This document shows positions 35,401-47,697 of a stretch of 64,000 nt of DNA, in pieces. Source of the DNA: Escallonia rubra (lineage: Eukaryota; Streptophyta; Magnoliopsida; Escalloniales; Escalloniaceae); contig JAVXUO010002842.1 in the NCBI GenBank assembly GCA_033065855.1, positions 558,001-622,000 of the forward strand. Reading direction: 5' to 3'. Position 1 is the stretch's first letter, and each line of letters opens with the position of its first letter. Position numbers and translations under genes: made by a program. The notes under the pieces were generated by a model. The model ran no database searches. It saw only the letters and a list, made by a program, of their open reading frames with translations, and had not been told where the DNA came from.

Positions 35401-35969
35401 CTCGTCTCCCCACCCGGCGCAGCTACGGCCTCATCTGTCGGCGGCGCTGGCACGGGCGCCATTGTCATGACCCGCGGTGGTCGCGACGCGCTAACCGCCG
35501 TACCTCACGGCTTCGCCCACATCTTCTGCTTCACTTTCTTCAGCATTGGCATCGGCTCGACAGGCGTCGCCCTCTCTCTCACCACTGTCGTCGACCCCCC
35601 CCCCCACGCGGGCCGAGGTGCTTTCTCTTCTTTCCCCTCCTTTTTCCATTCCTTCGATGCCAGCTGCACCCGCCGACCTCCCATGGCTGGCCGACCCACC
35701 ACGGGTGGCCTCCCCTCCCCTCCCCTTTCCCCTTTCCCCTCTCTCATCCCTCCTTCCCCTTTCCCCCTTCCCCTCTTCCCTCTCTTTCCCCTGCACCGGC
35801 CGACCCCCTGGGGTCACCGACCCTCCCCGAGCGGCCAATCTCCCTCCCTTTCCTCCCTCCTTCCCCCTTCCCCTCTTCCTTCCCTCTCCCCACCACCAGA
35901 GCCAACCCCTGCCCGTCGACCCCCTGCACCAGCCGACCCATCGGCCACTCCTTTCCCTTCTCTCACCAT
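32442..35969 (-). pseudogene. Antisense split gene: plant-mobile-domain-like protein with coiled-coil tail
   Basis: Read on the - strand, a start near 35,969 or 35,462 leads through a Gly/Glu/Arg- and Pro-rich part into a region like the plant mobile domain. It shows SFVIEFGEIGSTLLDVLMLT (about 34,902-34,840), NELYEMVAFLAMFLS, GISPRLFPLAIWMAQGKRVG and LAPVYLSTLYSRLDQF. Intron 1 begins with GTAAGT at 34,576. The acceptor that best keeps the domain would fall at 34,491-34,490, where AG now reads AA. Intron 2 runs from GTATGT at 33,465 to an AG at about 33,369-33,375. An acidic linker and a Leu/Gln/Arg coiled coil end at a TAA, 32,444-32,442. In-frame stops at 35,505, 35,026, 34,918, 34,270, 33,619, 32,928, 32,658 and 32,556, and a frame change near 35,410, disable it. 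The domain is known from MAIN/MAIL1 proteins and plant transposable elements; its role here is unknown. Confidence 0.7.
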
Positions 35970-36056
35970 ATTTTCTTCTTCTTCTTCTCTCTCTCTCTCT
36001 CTCTCTTGAATGTAAAGTGCAAATGAAAATTGTGCAAGACTTCTTCCCTCTCTCTC

Positions 36057-36066
36057 TTTATATATA
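36057..36066 (-). promoter_or_regulatory. TATA-like box upstream of the antisense gene
   Basis: On the - strand this reads TATATATAAA. A GA/CT-rich leader of about 80 bp follows (AGAGAGAG run at about 35,986-36,007), and the first ATG after it is at 35,969. Position and composition fit a plant core promoter for the antisense gene, but this is inference. Confidence 0.5.
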
Positions 36067-36461
36067 GGTGGGTCAACATTCAATCTGGACCACCCATTCA
36101 AAATTCAAATCAAAAATTTTCCCCCAAAACCCAACAACTCTATTTTTAAACGGATAAGCTTTTTAGTGCTTACTTTATTTTTGCGTGCTATGTTTCCATC
36201 AAAAAATCGTCACAACATCTTTCAACAATTCATATTTTCCACTATCCAAATTTGCACGCATTCCCATTTTTCACAACGCAACTTCTATTTTTAGCACTAC
36301 ATTCCTTTTTTTTTGCGCTAAACTACGAAACACATCTACGTACATCATTTGCATTCCAATTTCTTGTTCGCTATTTTACAAAATTCACGCTACCCGATTG
36401 TAAGCTACACCGTTTATGCGTGCGGCGCCGGCTTGGGTTGCCCCTCCGTGCACACCACACG

Positions 36462-36473
36462 CAGGGGGGCTTA
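36462..36473 (+). other. Polypurine tract of the Tat-like element
   Basis: CAGGGGGGCTTA immediately precedes the 3' LTR start at 36,474. The G run is the likely plus-strand primer. Confidence 0.7.
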
Positions 36474-38635
36474 TGTTTCCAACCTATTCAGGTCGCACCC
36501 CAGGGCCCACTAGGAGACCCATTTTACGAGACACATCATGCATTCAACGATCAATTATTCAACGCTACCAACTGGTCAAAATGCATCTTTCATTGAACAT
36601 TTACAGGCAATCCATGACATCATATTTTTGTCGCCAACGTAGCGACGTCAGCGACACCAACACTTAGAAAATGTGCGTGCATGAATTAAGCGTGCCTCCA
36701 ACCCCAAGGGGGGTCGGCCACACCATGCACAAGGGGGTCGGCCACCTTGTTTGCACAAGGGGTCGGCCACCTTACCCCGGGGAGAGGGGGTCGGCCACCC
36801 CATGAACAAGGGGGTCGGCCACCTTGGGCATGGGGGTCGGCCACCTCGCGAGTAAAGAGGTCGGCCACTTTTGTCATGGGGGGGCTGCTGACTCCTCTGG
36901 CATCTCACTCAACGCGCTCTCCAATGCTCACCCGTCAAACGTGGCCGCATGACGCTCGTTATCACCCGCATACCATCACTGTGACGACAGTCGCTCACGA
37001 CCGCGAACTATTGTCTGGGCACAGTCTCCGTGCACTGTCGCCCGCGCTCTATCTCCAACACTCCACCGCGCCCATGCGCCGCGCCACTTCTATGACGTGC
37101 CCCGGGCACCAGATATTGTCTCGTGACACTCGTCGCCGCGCCCGTGCACCACTTTCATAACATGTGCCCCCGACACCAGGTATCGTCTCGCGACGGTCAT
37201 CACCACGACCATGCTCCACAATCAATGTCTTGTGCTATAGACACCGCGCCCATGCGCCACAATCATATTACGTGCTTTCGGGGGGGGGGGTCCGCTCGTA
37301 GTGCTCCGGCACGAGGACCCTCCGCAGCGGGATGGGCTCATTACCACAAAGCCATCACCGCCGCGGGATAGGCTTGTTACCATAAAGCTATCGCCGTCTT
37401 TATTCCGGGGGGCTCCGCTCGTAGTGCTCCGACACGAGGACTCTCCGCAGCGGGATGGGTTCATTACCATAAAGCCATCGCCGCCACGGATATGCGCGTT
37501 ACCACAAAGATATCACTGTCTTCATTCCGAGGGGCTCCACTCGTAGTGCTCCGGCACGAGGACCTTCCGCAAGGGGATGGGCTCGTTACCACAAAGCCAT
37601 CGCCGCCACAGGATAGGCTCGTTACCACAAAGCTATCGCCGTCTTCATTCCGGGGGGCTCTGCTCATGGTGCTCCGGCACGAGGACCCTCCGCAGGGCTT
37701 TTTACCACAAAGCCATCGCCGCCACGGGATAGGCTCGTTACCATAAAGTTATCGCCGTTTTCATTCCAGGGGGCTCTGCTCGTAGTACTCCGGCACGAAG
37801 ACCCTCCGCAGCGGGATGGGCTCGTTTCCATAAAGCCATCATCGCCGCATGATGGGTTCGTTACCACAAAGCCATGTCCACTCATGTTGTGATTGTCAGC
37901 GCCCCCAGGACGATGACCCCCAAGTCATTCCGGGACGGGAGCAGATCTTTGGAGGGCATCGCGCCTAGTCCGCCTGGCAGTTGGCTACAGGGGCAACCCT
38001 CACTGCTGTCAAGTTCTCTCCGTGTCTCTTGACGCACCTTGTGGGATTCAGTAAGGGCTTGGACCGGTGGCTGGGGCAACAGGCTTGCTCTGATCATGCT
38101 ACCGCGGTATGGTGGTCAGTCTTCTCAGACAGGTAGAAAGATGCTGCGTGGGCAGGGCAGTGCGAATTTGGGAACCGACAGTTCGACGGATAACCGGTAA
38201 TATTGGACCCCCTGATGACGTGTCACTCCCATAGGGTGACACGTGTTAGCTGATGACGCAGGCATGTTTTTGCCTGTAAATAGTGGAGTTTAGAACTCAT
38301 TTAAGGACTTCTCTCTCATTTGACATCTTCACTTTCTCTCTCTAAAAACCCATTCTCTCTAAAATTCTAGTGAGAGAAACACATTTGGACTTCCGACATT
38401 GGACCCCTGACGTTGCACCCCTGACTTGGACCTAGCTTGGATGGTCGACTACCAGCCCTGTTCGTCGTCGCCCTGTCTGCGCAGTGCTGCCAGCCCTCGC
38501 AGCCTGTCTGGGGAGCCTTGCTCTCTGCCCTTACTCCGCCCTCACTGTCTCTCACTTTGCATACTTGGAAGCTGACTCGAACTGCAGCCTTTGTGGCATC
38601 TCCACGTAGGTACGAACCCACTTTCCTTAGCATCA
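36474..38635 (+). repeat. 3' LTR of the Tat-like element, 2,162 bp
   Basis: It starts TGTTTCCAACC and ends TAGCATCA. It aligns with 23,042-25,252 along its length, with differing repeat copy numbers and numerous base differences. The two tandem arrays recur at 36,708-36,880 and 37,275-37,880. Confidence 0.88.
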
Positions 38636-38690
38636 ATTTTCAAAAACCCTATTCACCCCCATCTAGGGTTGTTTTATTGGTTTCAGTTAG

Positions 38691-39205
38691 ATTATCACTT
38701 AAAATGTTACTTCAATTTCAAAGAAGTAAAGACTCATATTTCTTTCAAGATTAACATTTAGTGGTGCTTCTTTATACATTGGTTAAGAATTATACTAATC
38801 CTTTTACCAAGTAGTCGAGAAATATTATTTGCACCCTCTCATATATTTTTGACTTCTTGTGTTACTAATAACGTATTTCAAAGACAATTAACTTTTCAGC
38901 GACAAACACGAGGTAGAAAGAGACTCTTCCCACATAGTCTAATACTTAGTAGTTGTAAACTAGTACCCGATTAGTTTTGGGTCAGGTGGAAAAGGGTAAC
39001 GACTTGTATTAACGGGTGGATCCGCGGGCCACTCGGAGCTGCCCGATTTGACCATGTTTTATTGGGTTGGGCCGGATGACAGTCAAATTTATCAAGTCAT
39101 AAAAAGTAAACTTGTAAACATAAATTAGACGGCCAACTAGGTTAACGGGTCTTGGGCCATTTTGCCTGGTCTACCTACTCGTATATTATGTACCGAAAAG
39201 GAAAA
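38691..39205. other. Unassigned AT-rich sequence
   Basis: No gene is seen between the copia solo LTR and the MULE. The stretch at about 38,960-39,180 repeats GGGT/GGCC-type words (AACGGGTGGATCC, GGGTTGGGCCGG, AACGGGTCTTGGGCC). It may be the end of another worn DNA element, but no inverted partner was found. Confidence 0.4.
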
Positions 39206-39419
39206 GGATAATTTGTACATAAAATCCTATAGTTTAAGGGTTTGTGCGCATTTCACCTCAATATTTCAATTTTGATTCAATTAACCTCACTGTTTATAAA
39301 TATGTGCTCAATTTACCAATTAACGGGTTGAAGTTCAATTTTTGGATGCTCGTCAATTTTTCAAGGACAAAAATATAATTTCATACCATGTGACACGTTG
39401 GCAGCCACATCAGCGTTCA
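39206..39419 (+). repeat. Left terminal inverted repeat of the MULE
   Basis: About 214 bp, pairing with 48,503-48,709. It starts GGATAATTTGTACATAAAA and ends at CAGCCACATCAGCGTTCA. Confidence 0.85.
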
Positions 39420-40007
39420 TATAGACATTTAATGTCTCTTGGAGTTACCTAAACCATCTGCTACATTCTTTCAAATTCCCAAACCTGAATGCGAAACGAT
39501 GAACTCACATCGCTGGCATCTTTAGAAGACAATTCATTGCTCCAGACTGAAGCATTACAACGGCGATCAACAAGGATCATCGATGGTGTTGTTCGACGTC
39601 AGGGATCCCATTACAATGACGGTCGTTATACACCTCTATACGGTATGTAATATATGGATTAAAGTTAGATTTTCATTTCTTTGGTTACAAGATCAGGGTT
39701 TTTAAACAATTTATTATGTATAAGAGTAATGGGGTTTTTGAATGCCATGCTATTTTGGTGGGTCGCGATGCATGTGTTCAATTTAATATTCATGTGTACG
39801 AACTATGCATAAATTTGTTTAATTGTACGGGTAATTTTTTATTCTGCTGTATAAGATTAAACAATGAGTATTCATGTATATGTTTGTTTGTTTATTCTGT
39901 TGAAAGAGTTTGTTTGCTTTGTTTACTTAGGGATTAGCACATTTCCTCTGTTTTACATGTTTTTAAAGTAGATTATTTTTTTTATTATTAAAGCTCCTAC
40001 ATATGGG

Positions 40008-43000
40008 TTGTTAACTGTGAAACTACACCATGGTGGATTTATGTCTACTGTTGGGAAGAAGAGATATATGGGAGGTAAGGTTACCTATAGAGACAATGTT
40101 GATGAAGATAAGATGGGGTTATGTCTGTTAGATATGATGAAGGATAGGCTGGGATATGCATACCACGTAGGATTTTTATACTTAAACCCTTGAATGAGTA
40201 TGGAGGATGGCTTAGTACACTTAAGTTGTGGTTTTGACGTATGTAGTATATGCCAGATGCTGCCTATTGATAACAGAATCTTAGAGTTATTCCTTGTACA
40301 ACCTACAATACCTTTTGCTTTACCAACACCTTTACAACCAAATGAGGTTGAGACTGAGGCAGAGGTGGTTGACCACAATGAGGCTGATGTGGTTGACATG
40401 TATGACCGTGAAGAAGAGGAAGATGCTAATGTAGATCCCAGAGTAATAGATGTTCAGGTTGAGTCAGTAGCAGAAGGTGGTAATGAAGACTCAAGGAATG
40501 TAAAAGACATAGATGTTGAGTTTTGTGACAGTGAGTATGAAATGAATGAAGAAGATGTAGAGCAACTGTTTGAAACTAATGTTAATGAAGTTGGTAGTAG
40601 GGGTGCTACTAGGTTTGGTACTACTGAAGAGGAAGATATTGTTGCTGAGGGATATCAAGATGGTGAAAATGTAAGAGTTGAGGATGAAATTGGGGGCATT
40701 GACAGTTATATGCCCATTAGTGGTACATTTCAAGAAACCCCAGTTGAAGATAACTCTAATTTAGCTGACTCTGATGATCTGAAAACTTGCAAGGGTCTGA
40801 TGAAGATGATTTGAGAAGGAAACCTGATTTTCCAAAATTTCAGCCTAGTAAATTGAAGTATAGGGATGCTAAAACAATGGCTGAAATGGACTTTGAAGTA
40901 GGTACGATGTCTAAGGATGCTCATGAATTCAAAGAGGCTATAAAGGCACATGCTATTAAGCATGGCAAGCAACACATGGGTTTTAAAAAGAGTGAAGCAA
41001 CTAGGGTATTGGTTCATTGTGATAAGAAAGTGGGTTGTAAATGGGAATGTTTGGATTCACTTAAGCATGGGGATACCAGTTTATTGATAAAGAAACTGCA
41101 TTCAACACATACCTTTGGAAGAAGCCATAAAATTAAGCATGCTTTATTTATGTTTTTTTTTTCTTCTGAAAAATACAAAAACATTTGGAGGAATAACCCT
41201 GCTTGGCTAATGCACTCATTTATTAACACAGCAAATGAGGATTCTGTGGTTGATGTTTCAAGGTGGCAAGGGTATATTGCTAGAAAGAGGGCCTTAGCAT
41301 TGATTGAAGGGGAAATGCTGGACCAATATGCAAAGTTAAGAGACTATGCCGAGGTCTTGAAAAAAACGAACCCTGGTACCACTGTGGAGATCCAAGTAGA
41401 CAATATTGGAGTATAGCCAATATTTGAGAGGATATATATCTGTCTAGGGGGATTGAAAAAAGGGTTTTCTTGCACAATGTAGACCTCTAATTGGTTTGTA
41501 TGGGTGCCACCTAAAAGGGCCATGGAAAGGCAGATTCCCACAGTAGTTGGCATAGATGCCAATAATGGTATGGTCCCAGTAACTTATGCCATTGTTGAGG
41601 TTGCGCCCACTAGGACATGGACTTGGTTTATGGATATTCTTATGAATGACCTAGGCATTAATGACAATGGTTATACATTTATATCTGACAAACAAAAGGG
41701 GTTGATGAATGCACTTGAAGCAGTTGTGCCACAGTCTGAACACAGGCATTGTGCAAAGCACCTGTATGAAAATTGGAAGGCAGCTGGATTCAGAGGGGAA
41801 ACCTTTAAACTGTATTTTTGGGCTTGTTTAAACTAAAGTTGAACAGTTTGGTAGGAGGATGACAAGCACAAATAAGACTTGTGAGAAAGCATGGCAATGG
41901 TTAAGTGAAAAGGCTTAAGCTCATTGGTCAAGATCACACTTTAAGACATATCCTAAATGTGACATTTTATCAAATAATTTGTGTGAGAGCTTCAATGGGA
42001 GGATCGTAGGTGCAAGGGACAAGCCAATCATATCCCGCCTTGAGTTATTAGGAATTCCTTGATGAAGAGGCTTACCATTTATAGGGAGAACATGAGAAAA
42101 ACATTGAATGAGAGACCCTTCTGTCCAAGAATTGTAGAGAAGTTAGAGAAGAACAAGATAGATGTTGGGGCTGGGAGTGCAACATGGTCAGGGGTAGGTA
42201 TTTATTAAGCTGAAATGACTTATGGGGCTCAAAGGACAGTAGACTTGACAAACCAGACATGCAAGTGCAGAAAATGGGATTTGACTGGCATCCCATGCAA
42301 ACATGCTATAGCTGCTATGTATTATAGAGGTCTAGATCCTGATATGTTTGTTGCTGACTAGTACAAGAAATACACTTACATGAAAGGTTATGAAAACATG
42401 ATATATCTCGTGGATAGTTATACATGTGGCCAAAGACAGGGAAGAGTCAATATTGCCTCCTAAACCACATGTACAACCTGAGAGGCCAAATAAATCTAGA
42501 GTTAGGAAACCAGATGAGCCAAGGGATCTAATATCATATGGGACCAAGATAAGGAGAGGCTTGACAGGTGTAATAAGTGGCAAATGCAAGAAATCAGGCC
42601 ATAACAGGAGAACATGCAAAGAGGTTGAAGGTGGATGGTTGATAGTGAGGGAGCAACAGTTGAGGGAGTTAAGGACAACAATTGTGCTACCATTGAGATT
42701 ATGCAGCCATCTGCACCAACAAACACTCAATCATCTCAGGCCACATGACACACCCTCAACCATGGCGACATCACCAGGCTGAGTTATCGATCATAATCAC
42801 ATTCAAAACCCTATGCTGAATACAGAGCAACTACATCCTCATACTCATACATCATTAATAGACGTTCTAAAATGCGTCCTTACAAAAAAAATTCTTGTAA
42901 ACATACATCGTACTGCAACGGAAGACTTTCAGGTCTCTAAACAACATGAATGTTTACAACCTAATATACGACTATAGCCCTGTGACTCTTATCAACTTAT

Positions 43001-46000
43001 TTCGCAGCTCAATCTTTATCTCGCCATTTCTAGCTTTTCTTACCTCACACAATTGATCTCATTGCTCAACTTTTCTAGCTTGTTTCTTTTTCCTTTCTAG
43101 AGGGTTCTCCTTGATCAACCTTATAGCATGTACAACACAACATAAGGAATGAGGGCAAATCGCCCAGTAACGACAACACGAGGAGTATCGGGTACAAGTG
43201 ATTCGAGAGACTTGGAGGAATAATGATCATCTTAATGATAGCAATGAATCAAGAGTATATAATAAATTTTAGCATCAACATAATTTGTTAAACGATAATT
43301 TTTCTTTCGTTAGACTGAGTGGCTTTAAGGCCTAACTGAACAACATTATTGCCACCTCCTCATGGACAAGACTGACTGACTGACCGACTATGCAAGTGAA
43401 CACTAAAACATGACATTGAAAAGATAAACATCAATGAAATACAAGTCATTAAAATCATTAACATCAAAAGAAAATCAAATGCAATGTAACTCAGACACGA
43501 CCCAACGCGATAGACTCGACTCGCGCGCCACATATCCTCTTTGCTAATGATCATATTTCACAGGCCATCCTCCTCATTTTTTTATGTCCCATTATATGGG
43601 ATGTTCATCTCACTCTCAAATATTCAAAAGAGACACTGCCATCAAGAAGGGAAACCACAAAAGTGTTTTTCCCTAACCGCGTTACAGCTAAAACAACAGG
43701 GCTTCATCAACGGGGCAGACTAAGGGAAAAATATTTCATCTTATGTCCTCAACAACACAACTCAACAAGGAGTACCGGATCGGAAGATCCACTGGTGTTC
43801 AAACCTAACAACAAGAGTTCAACGTAACATCATCAATAAGGCGGACTCGGAAGAAGTTTGCCACAAGCCCTCAACAAAGTTCTTACATAAGAGAAATGTC
43901 GGTTACCAATAAGTGCCAACATTTCACAACAACAACGCCACAATCTTTACAACATCATTATCAACGACAGGACGGACTTGGGAAAAGTTTAATCACAAGT
44001 CCTTAATGGTGTTCTCAAACATGAGAAATATCGGCTGTCGATAATTGCCGACATCTCACAACAACCACACAACAACTTCTACGCAATATCACCCCCAACG
44101 TCAGGTATGCTAATTAAATCGAATCATAGCATATTAGGACACGCGTTATCCTCACTAAATTTCATCAACGGAACGGACTAAGGAAATTTATTTTATCTTA
44201 AGTCCTCAACATCAAACTCAAATAAACGAATACCAGTCACAATGACTACCGGTGTCCAATCATAACAACCAAAGTTTAACATAAACTTAATCAACATGTC
44301 GTGCTAATCGAAATAATTAATTAGCATATCAGAACCACATTGTTCTTACCTGATTGGCTTATAGCCGACTCAACTCGCAACCTCTGACCGCAACGAGCGG
44401 GATCACCATTCCGATAACTGGATCCTTAACCTAGCCTTATCGACGCATTAACGATAACCACTCCTATATTTTAAACGTATTAACACCATTCCTCACTTTC
44501 CACCACTCTGAACGCTGAATAATGCGCGTTTTCCAAAAATTTAGCTCCAACATGGCAATTTACCAAAATATCCCATGATGGCCGCTACACCACCCACACT
44601 CTAATTTTAGATGTACTACATCATTTATAGCACAAATAGTCCCTCAAATATTTTAAAGGGAAAATTACCAAAACAAACCCCCTGGGCGGTAAATTACCAA
44701 AATGCCCCTAAGGGTTCACTACCTCCCCAACACCCAAAATCTGCTTCAAACAACCTTTGAAGGCGTTTTACAACCCTTCCCGAACTAACAAGGCCTTCAG
44801 AAAAATTTACTGGAAAAATCACCAAAATACCCCCGTTGGGCGACAAATTATCAAAATGCCCCCCGAGGGTTCTTGGCACCAAAAAAATCTAAAAAACACT
44901 TAAAATGCTATTTTAAGCGTGCCGAAGTCATTTTTGAGCTAAAAAATATTTTAGAAAATTTTCACTCAAAAATCCTGAACCGGTGTCCAGACTGAGCGCT
45001 TAAAAGTCGGTTCAGCCAAAAAAAGCTATCGACTTTGGAATGACCCAAAATTTTGGAAAATGAAACTTGTCAGCATCCTAGGATCCTCATAAAATTTTTG
45101 CACAAAATCGCACTAGTTTGATATTTTAAATTTGACCGTAAAGTTTTAAAATCATCGCATCCGTTAACGCCCATCCAGATCTCGGAAAAATCTGAAATTG
45201 TTTCACATATCAGATATTTTTAAAATAACTGGGGTCTCTTTCTTACACTTTGGCTGAATATGATCTTAAATATTTTTAAAAATTCGAATTTCAAACTGGT
45301 TAATTAATTTCCACTTTTAGTGACAAAACAGTCACTATTCAAATCACTTCACACACTAATTCACCTTCAATACACCTACTCTTCATCTTCAACCTCTCTC
45401 TCTCTCTCTCTCACTGCCAAATGCCATATACCATATAAACTCCCATTTTTCATCCACAAAGACCCTGAATTCCACTCAATTCCATCTTTTTACACATGTT
45501 AACATCCAAATTAGTTCATTAATCCACACATATTTCCATTTCTATACCCACCTGAAACACACTCATGGATATACACTAAGAACACACTCTAAACACACAC
45601 CAAACACTGAAATTCCTCCCTATTTATCCTTTCCAAGCTTTCATTCACCCAATTCATACAAAAATTTAGCATAATCTTCACTAATATACCCGCATATAAA
45701 TACCGAATATATATACATACATACATACATATACATATACGAAATTTACAACCACAAAACCCATAATTTTTTTTCACAATTAAGGGCTTGAAGAAATGGG
45801 ATTACCCTCGTTGATTTTGGGTTCTCTTTTCTCTTTCTTCTTCTTCTTCTTTTTCCTCTCTTTTCTTCCCCTTTTTTTTTTCTTCGCTTTTTCCCTCACT
45901 GTTTTCTGCTCTTCGGTTACTATTCACGCACAACTACTGTTCATGACTTTCTTGTATTTGCAGTTTCACCCCACCAACTTCCTTTTATAAATTCCCTTCT

Positions 46001-47200
46001 TTAATCTTTATCCAATAATTTTTTTTATTATTAGATTGACTTACTTAGTACTAAACCCACTAGGATGTGGCAACTTCGGCTGATTTTCCCCTAGATTCAT
46101 GACACCTCTTGCAAATTTTCAAAATTTGCACTTTGGCCCTTAAAGTTTTCAAAATTACACTTTGGCCCCTCTACTTTGAAAAAATTACACTTTGACCCCC
46201 AAGACCACATTAACCCCTCATTTAACCCCCTAACACCTAATTATCACCAAAATGATGCTACTTAATAAAAATATGTATCCCATTCTCCATATTTTTTAAA
46301 ATTACATTTTGCCCCTATCAAAATTACATTTTGACCCTCAAGGTCAAACTAACCTCCCATTTTATTCTAATTAGTCGATTATCAATAAAATAATAATATC
46401 GATAAAAAAATAATACATTCGATTAATCTAATTCTCGATTAGATTAAATCAGGGTATTACACAACACAATCAAATGCAAGAGCCCAGCCATGTGTAAGGC
46501 TTCACTCAACATGATTTTTAATTGCATTTCATTAACTGCAGAAATTATTTGTGTTTGTTCATAGATTTATTTATTAAATGCAGCAAAGACCAACAAGAAA
46601 CCAGAGAGCCTCAAGAATAGGGAATGAAGCTCTAATGAGGACTCCCTTAGTAATTCCTCCAATGCCTCCATTACAACCCGTGCATAGATATAAAAACAGG
46701 GCTAAACTTCCTGTAAGTAATACTTTGGTTGTGTTCACTTAGGCAAAACCCTATAGTTTGCAATCACTTAGGCAATAACTTATGAAATAATTTGGTTGTG
46801 TTCCTGCAGTTGAAGATGAGTTCATTCAGTAAGTGGACAGAGAGATAATGAGGTAAATTTGTTAAAGTAATTAGGTTCTTTTATGAAACTAAATATGATA
46901 ATTTGCTGGGACTGACTGTGGTTTGACTTATTATAGGTAAGTGCCATTTCAACTCAAGAGAGTGCAGCACCATCACCTCAAGAGAATGAAACAACATCAA
47001 TGAATACACATTTCATGTCTATTGGTGTCAATCCTATGCGAGCACAGGTAGAGCACTAACTAGTTACAATGGGTGGACTTAATGTCCAAGGCTCAATGCT
47101 GTGGAAAGGGCAACCGACTGTTACATTCAATGCTCTGCATAAAGCTACAAGGCAGTCTAACCTTCCAGGGTGTTACTTATATTGCTGTTAGAAGTGAACC
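40008..47200 (+). pseudogene. MURA-type MULE transposase, broken
   Basis: Coding traces in order: a PB1-like N-terminal domain (LLTVKLHHGGFM, YMGGKVTYRDNVD), an acidic linker, the MuDR N-terminal domain (DFEVGTMSKDAHEFKEAI...CKWECLDSL), and the MULE transposase core (IGLYGCHLKGPWKG, VVGIDANNGMVPVTYA, FISDKQKGL, EHRHCAKHLYENWK, LSNNLCESFNGRIVGARDKP). A SWIM zinc finger (CKCRKWDLTGIPCKHA, about 42,258-42,305) and a zinc knuckle (CKKSGHNRRTC) follow. The core motif normally IGLDG reads IGLYG, so the first catalytic aspartate is lost. A TGA lies at 40,191, a TAG at 41,414, and several frameshifts at about 40,790, 41,460, 41,490 and 41,840. C-terminal exons resume after the nested LTR (46,467-46,493, 46,584-46,712, then about 46,935-47,200). 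Confidence 0.82.
42746..46461 (-). mobile_element. Solo LTR, about 3.7 kb, inserted in the MULE transposase
   Basis: On the - strand it begins TGTAATACCCTGA at 46,461 and ends GAGGGTGTGTCA at 42,746, an inverted-ended TG...CA form like the solo LTR at 6,939-10,291. Flanking pentamers are CCACA (42,741-42,745) and CAACA (46,462-46,466), one base apart. With these boundaries the transposase frame reads on across the junction (APTNTQSSQAT, then QSNARAQP). The interior has GGTATTTTGG/CAAAATGCCCC-type repeats (44,560-44,870) and TTTGGCCC repeats (46,120-46,340). An alternative left end at 42,947, with an exact CAACA flank, is possible but would not restore the frame. Confidence 0.72.
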
Positions 47201-47697
47201 TTTTGTAGATGTTGTGTAAATCCTAATCCTGGTTACATTATTGGTGGATGGTTGGTTTTTGTGCAGCTAATGTGTTGGTGATGGTTAGTTTTTGTGTGAA
47301 CATGTATTGATGGATGGTTAGTTTTTGTGTGAACTTGTATTGGTGGATGAATGGTTGGTTTTTGTATAACTGGTGTATTGGTGGGTGGTTGGTCTTTGAT
47401 GTCACAACACTGTGAACATATATGTTCTTAACAACCAAGTGCAAATGAAACAAAGATTGGGTTTGTGTAAGGGTAATGCATGGTTTTTTAGAACACCTTT
47501 TTGCACTATGTATTGTTTTGAAAATTTTATGGTCATTGTCATTGCATAGATAAACTCAAAACAGAGAAACATTTCACTCATTGGCTGCAAATATCAATAC
47601 ATATATTGTCATTTCCATGCAAAAAATTTCCAATGCATATATGACCACTTACATGCGACCTTAAGCTAAGAACAACAACTTTTCCCCACTCATATTC

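Larger units (their letters stand above)
23042..38635 (+). mobile_element. Tat-lineage Ty3/gypsy retrotransposon, 15.6 kb, with an antisense gene
   Basis: The order is 5' LTR, primer site, gag, protease, RT, Ty3-type RNase H, second (archaeal-type) RNase H, integrase, an antisense gene, polypurine tract, 3' LTR. An exact 5-bp duplication ATTTT flanks it (23,037-23,041 and 38,636-38,640). The second RNase H domain and the YVDD reverse-transcriptase box are marks of the Tat lineage. Stops and frame changes occur in every region, so it is inactive. It is inserted in the copia solo LTR, downstream of the chromovirus. The extra 4.5 kb between integrase and the 3' LTR holds a split gene on the opposite strand. 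Confidence 0.9.
16017..38685 (+). mobile_element. Ty1/copia-type solo LTR interrupted by two Ty3/gypsy elements
   Basis: The LTR starts TGTTAGCC at 16,017 and ends GGTTTCA at 38,685. An exact 5-bp duplication GTTAG (16,012-16,016 and 38,686-38,690) flanks it. Its own sequence is in three pieces (16,017-16,254, 21,899-23,041 and 38,641-38,685), about 1.43 kb in total. The pieces read smoothly into each other once the two gypsy elements are ignored. The end CCCTATTCACCCCCATCTAGGG and the opening TTGATGATAAC are typical of copia LTRs and resemble the antisense LTR at 56,613-57,817. Four CGGTCGACTGCA/CAGTCGACTGCA motifs lie at 22,240-22,380. Confidence 0.8.

Noticed and set aside
35491..35838. 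115-codon - strand frame rich in Gly/Arg/Glu, and its + strand Pro/Ser counterpart
   Set aside because: Long open frames on both strands come from the CCCTT/CCTCCC composition. At most a part of it is the leader or N-terminus of the antisense gene.
42947..46461. Alternative left border for the reverse solo LTR with an exact CAACA duplication
   Set aside because: The transposase frame is continuous across the junction only with the border at 42,746, and the inverted LTR ends also fit better there. It is kept as a second choice.
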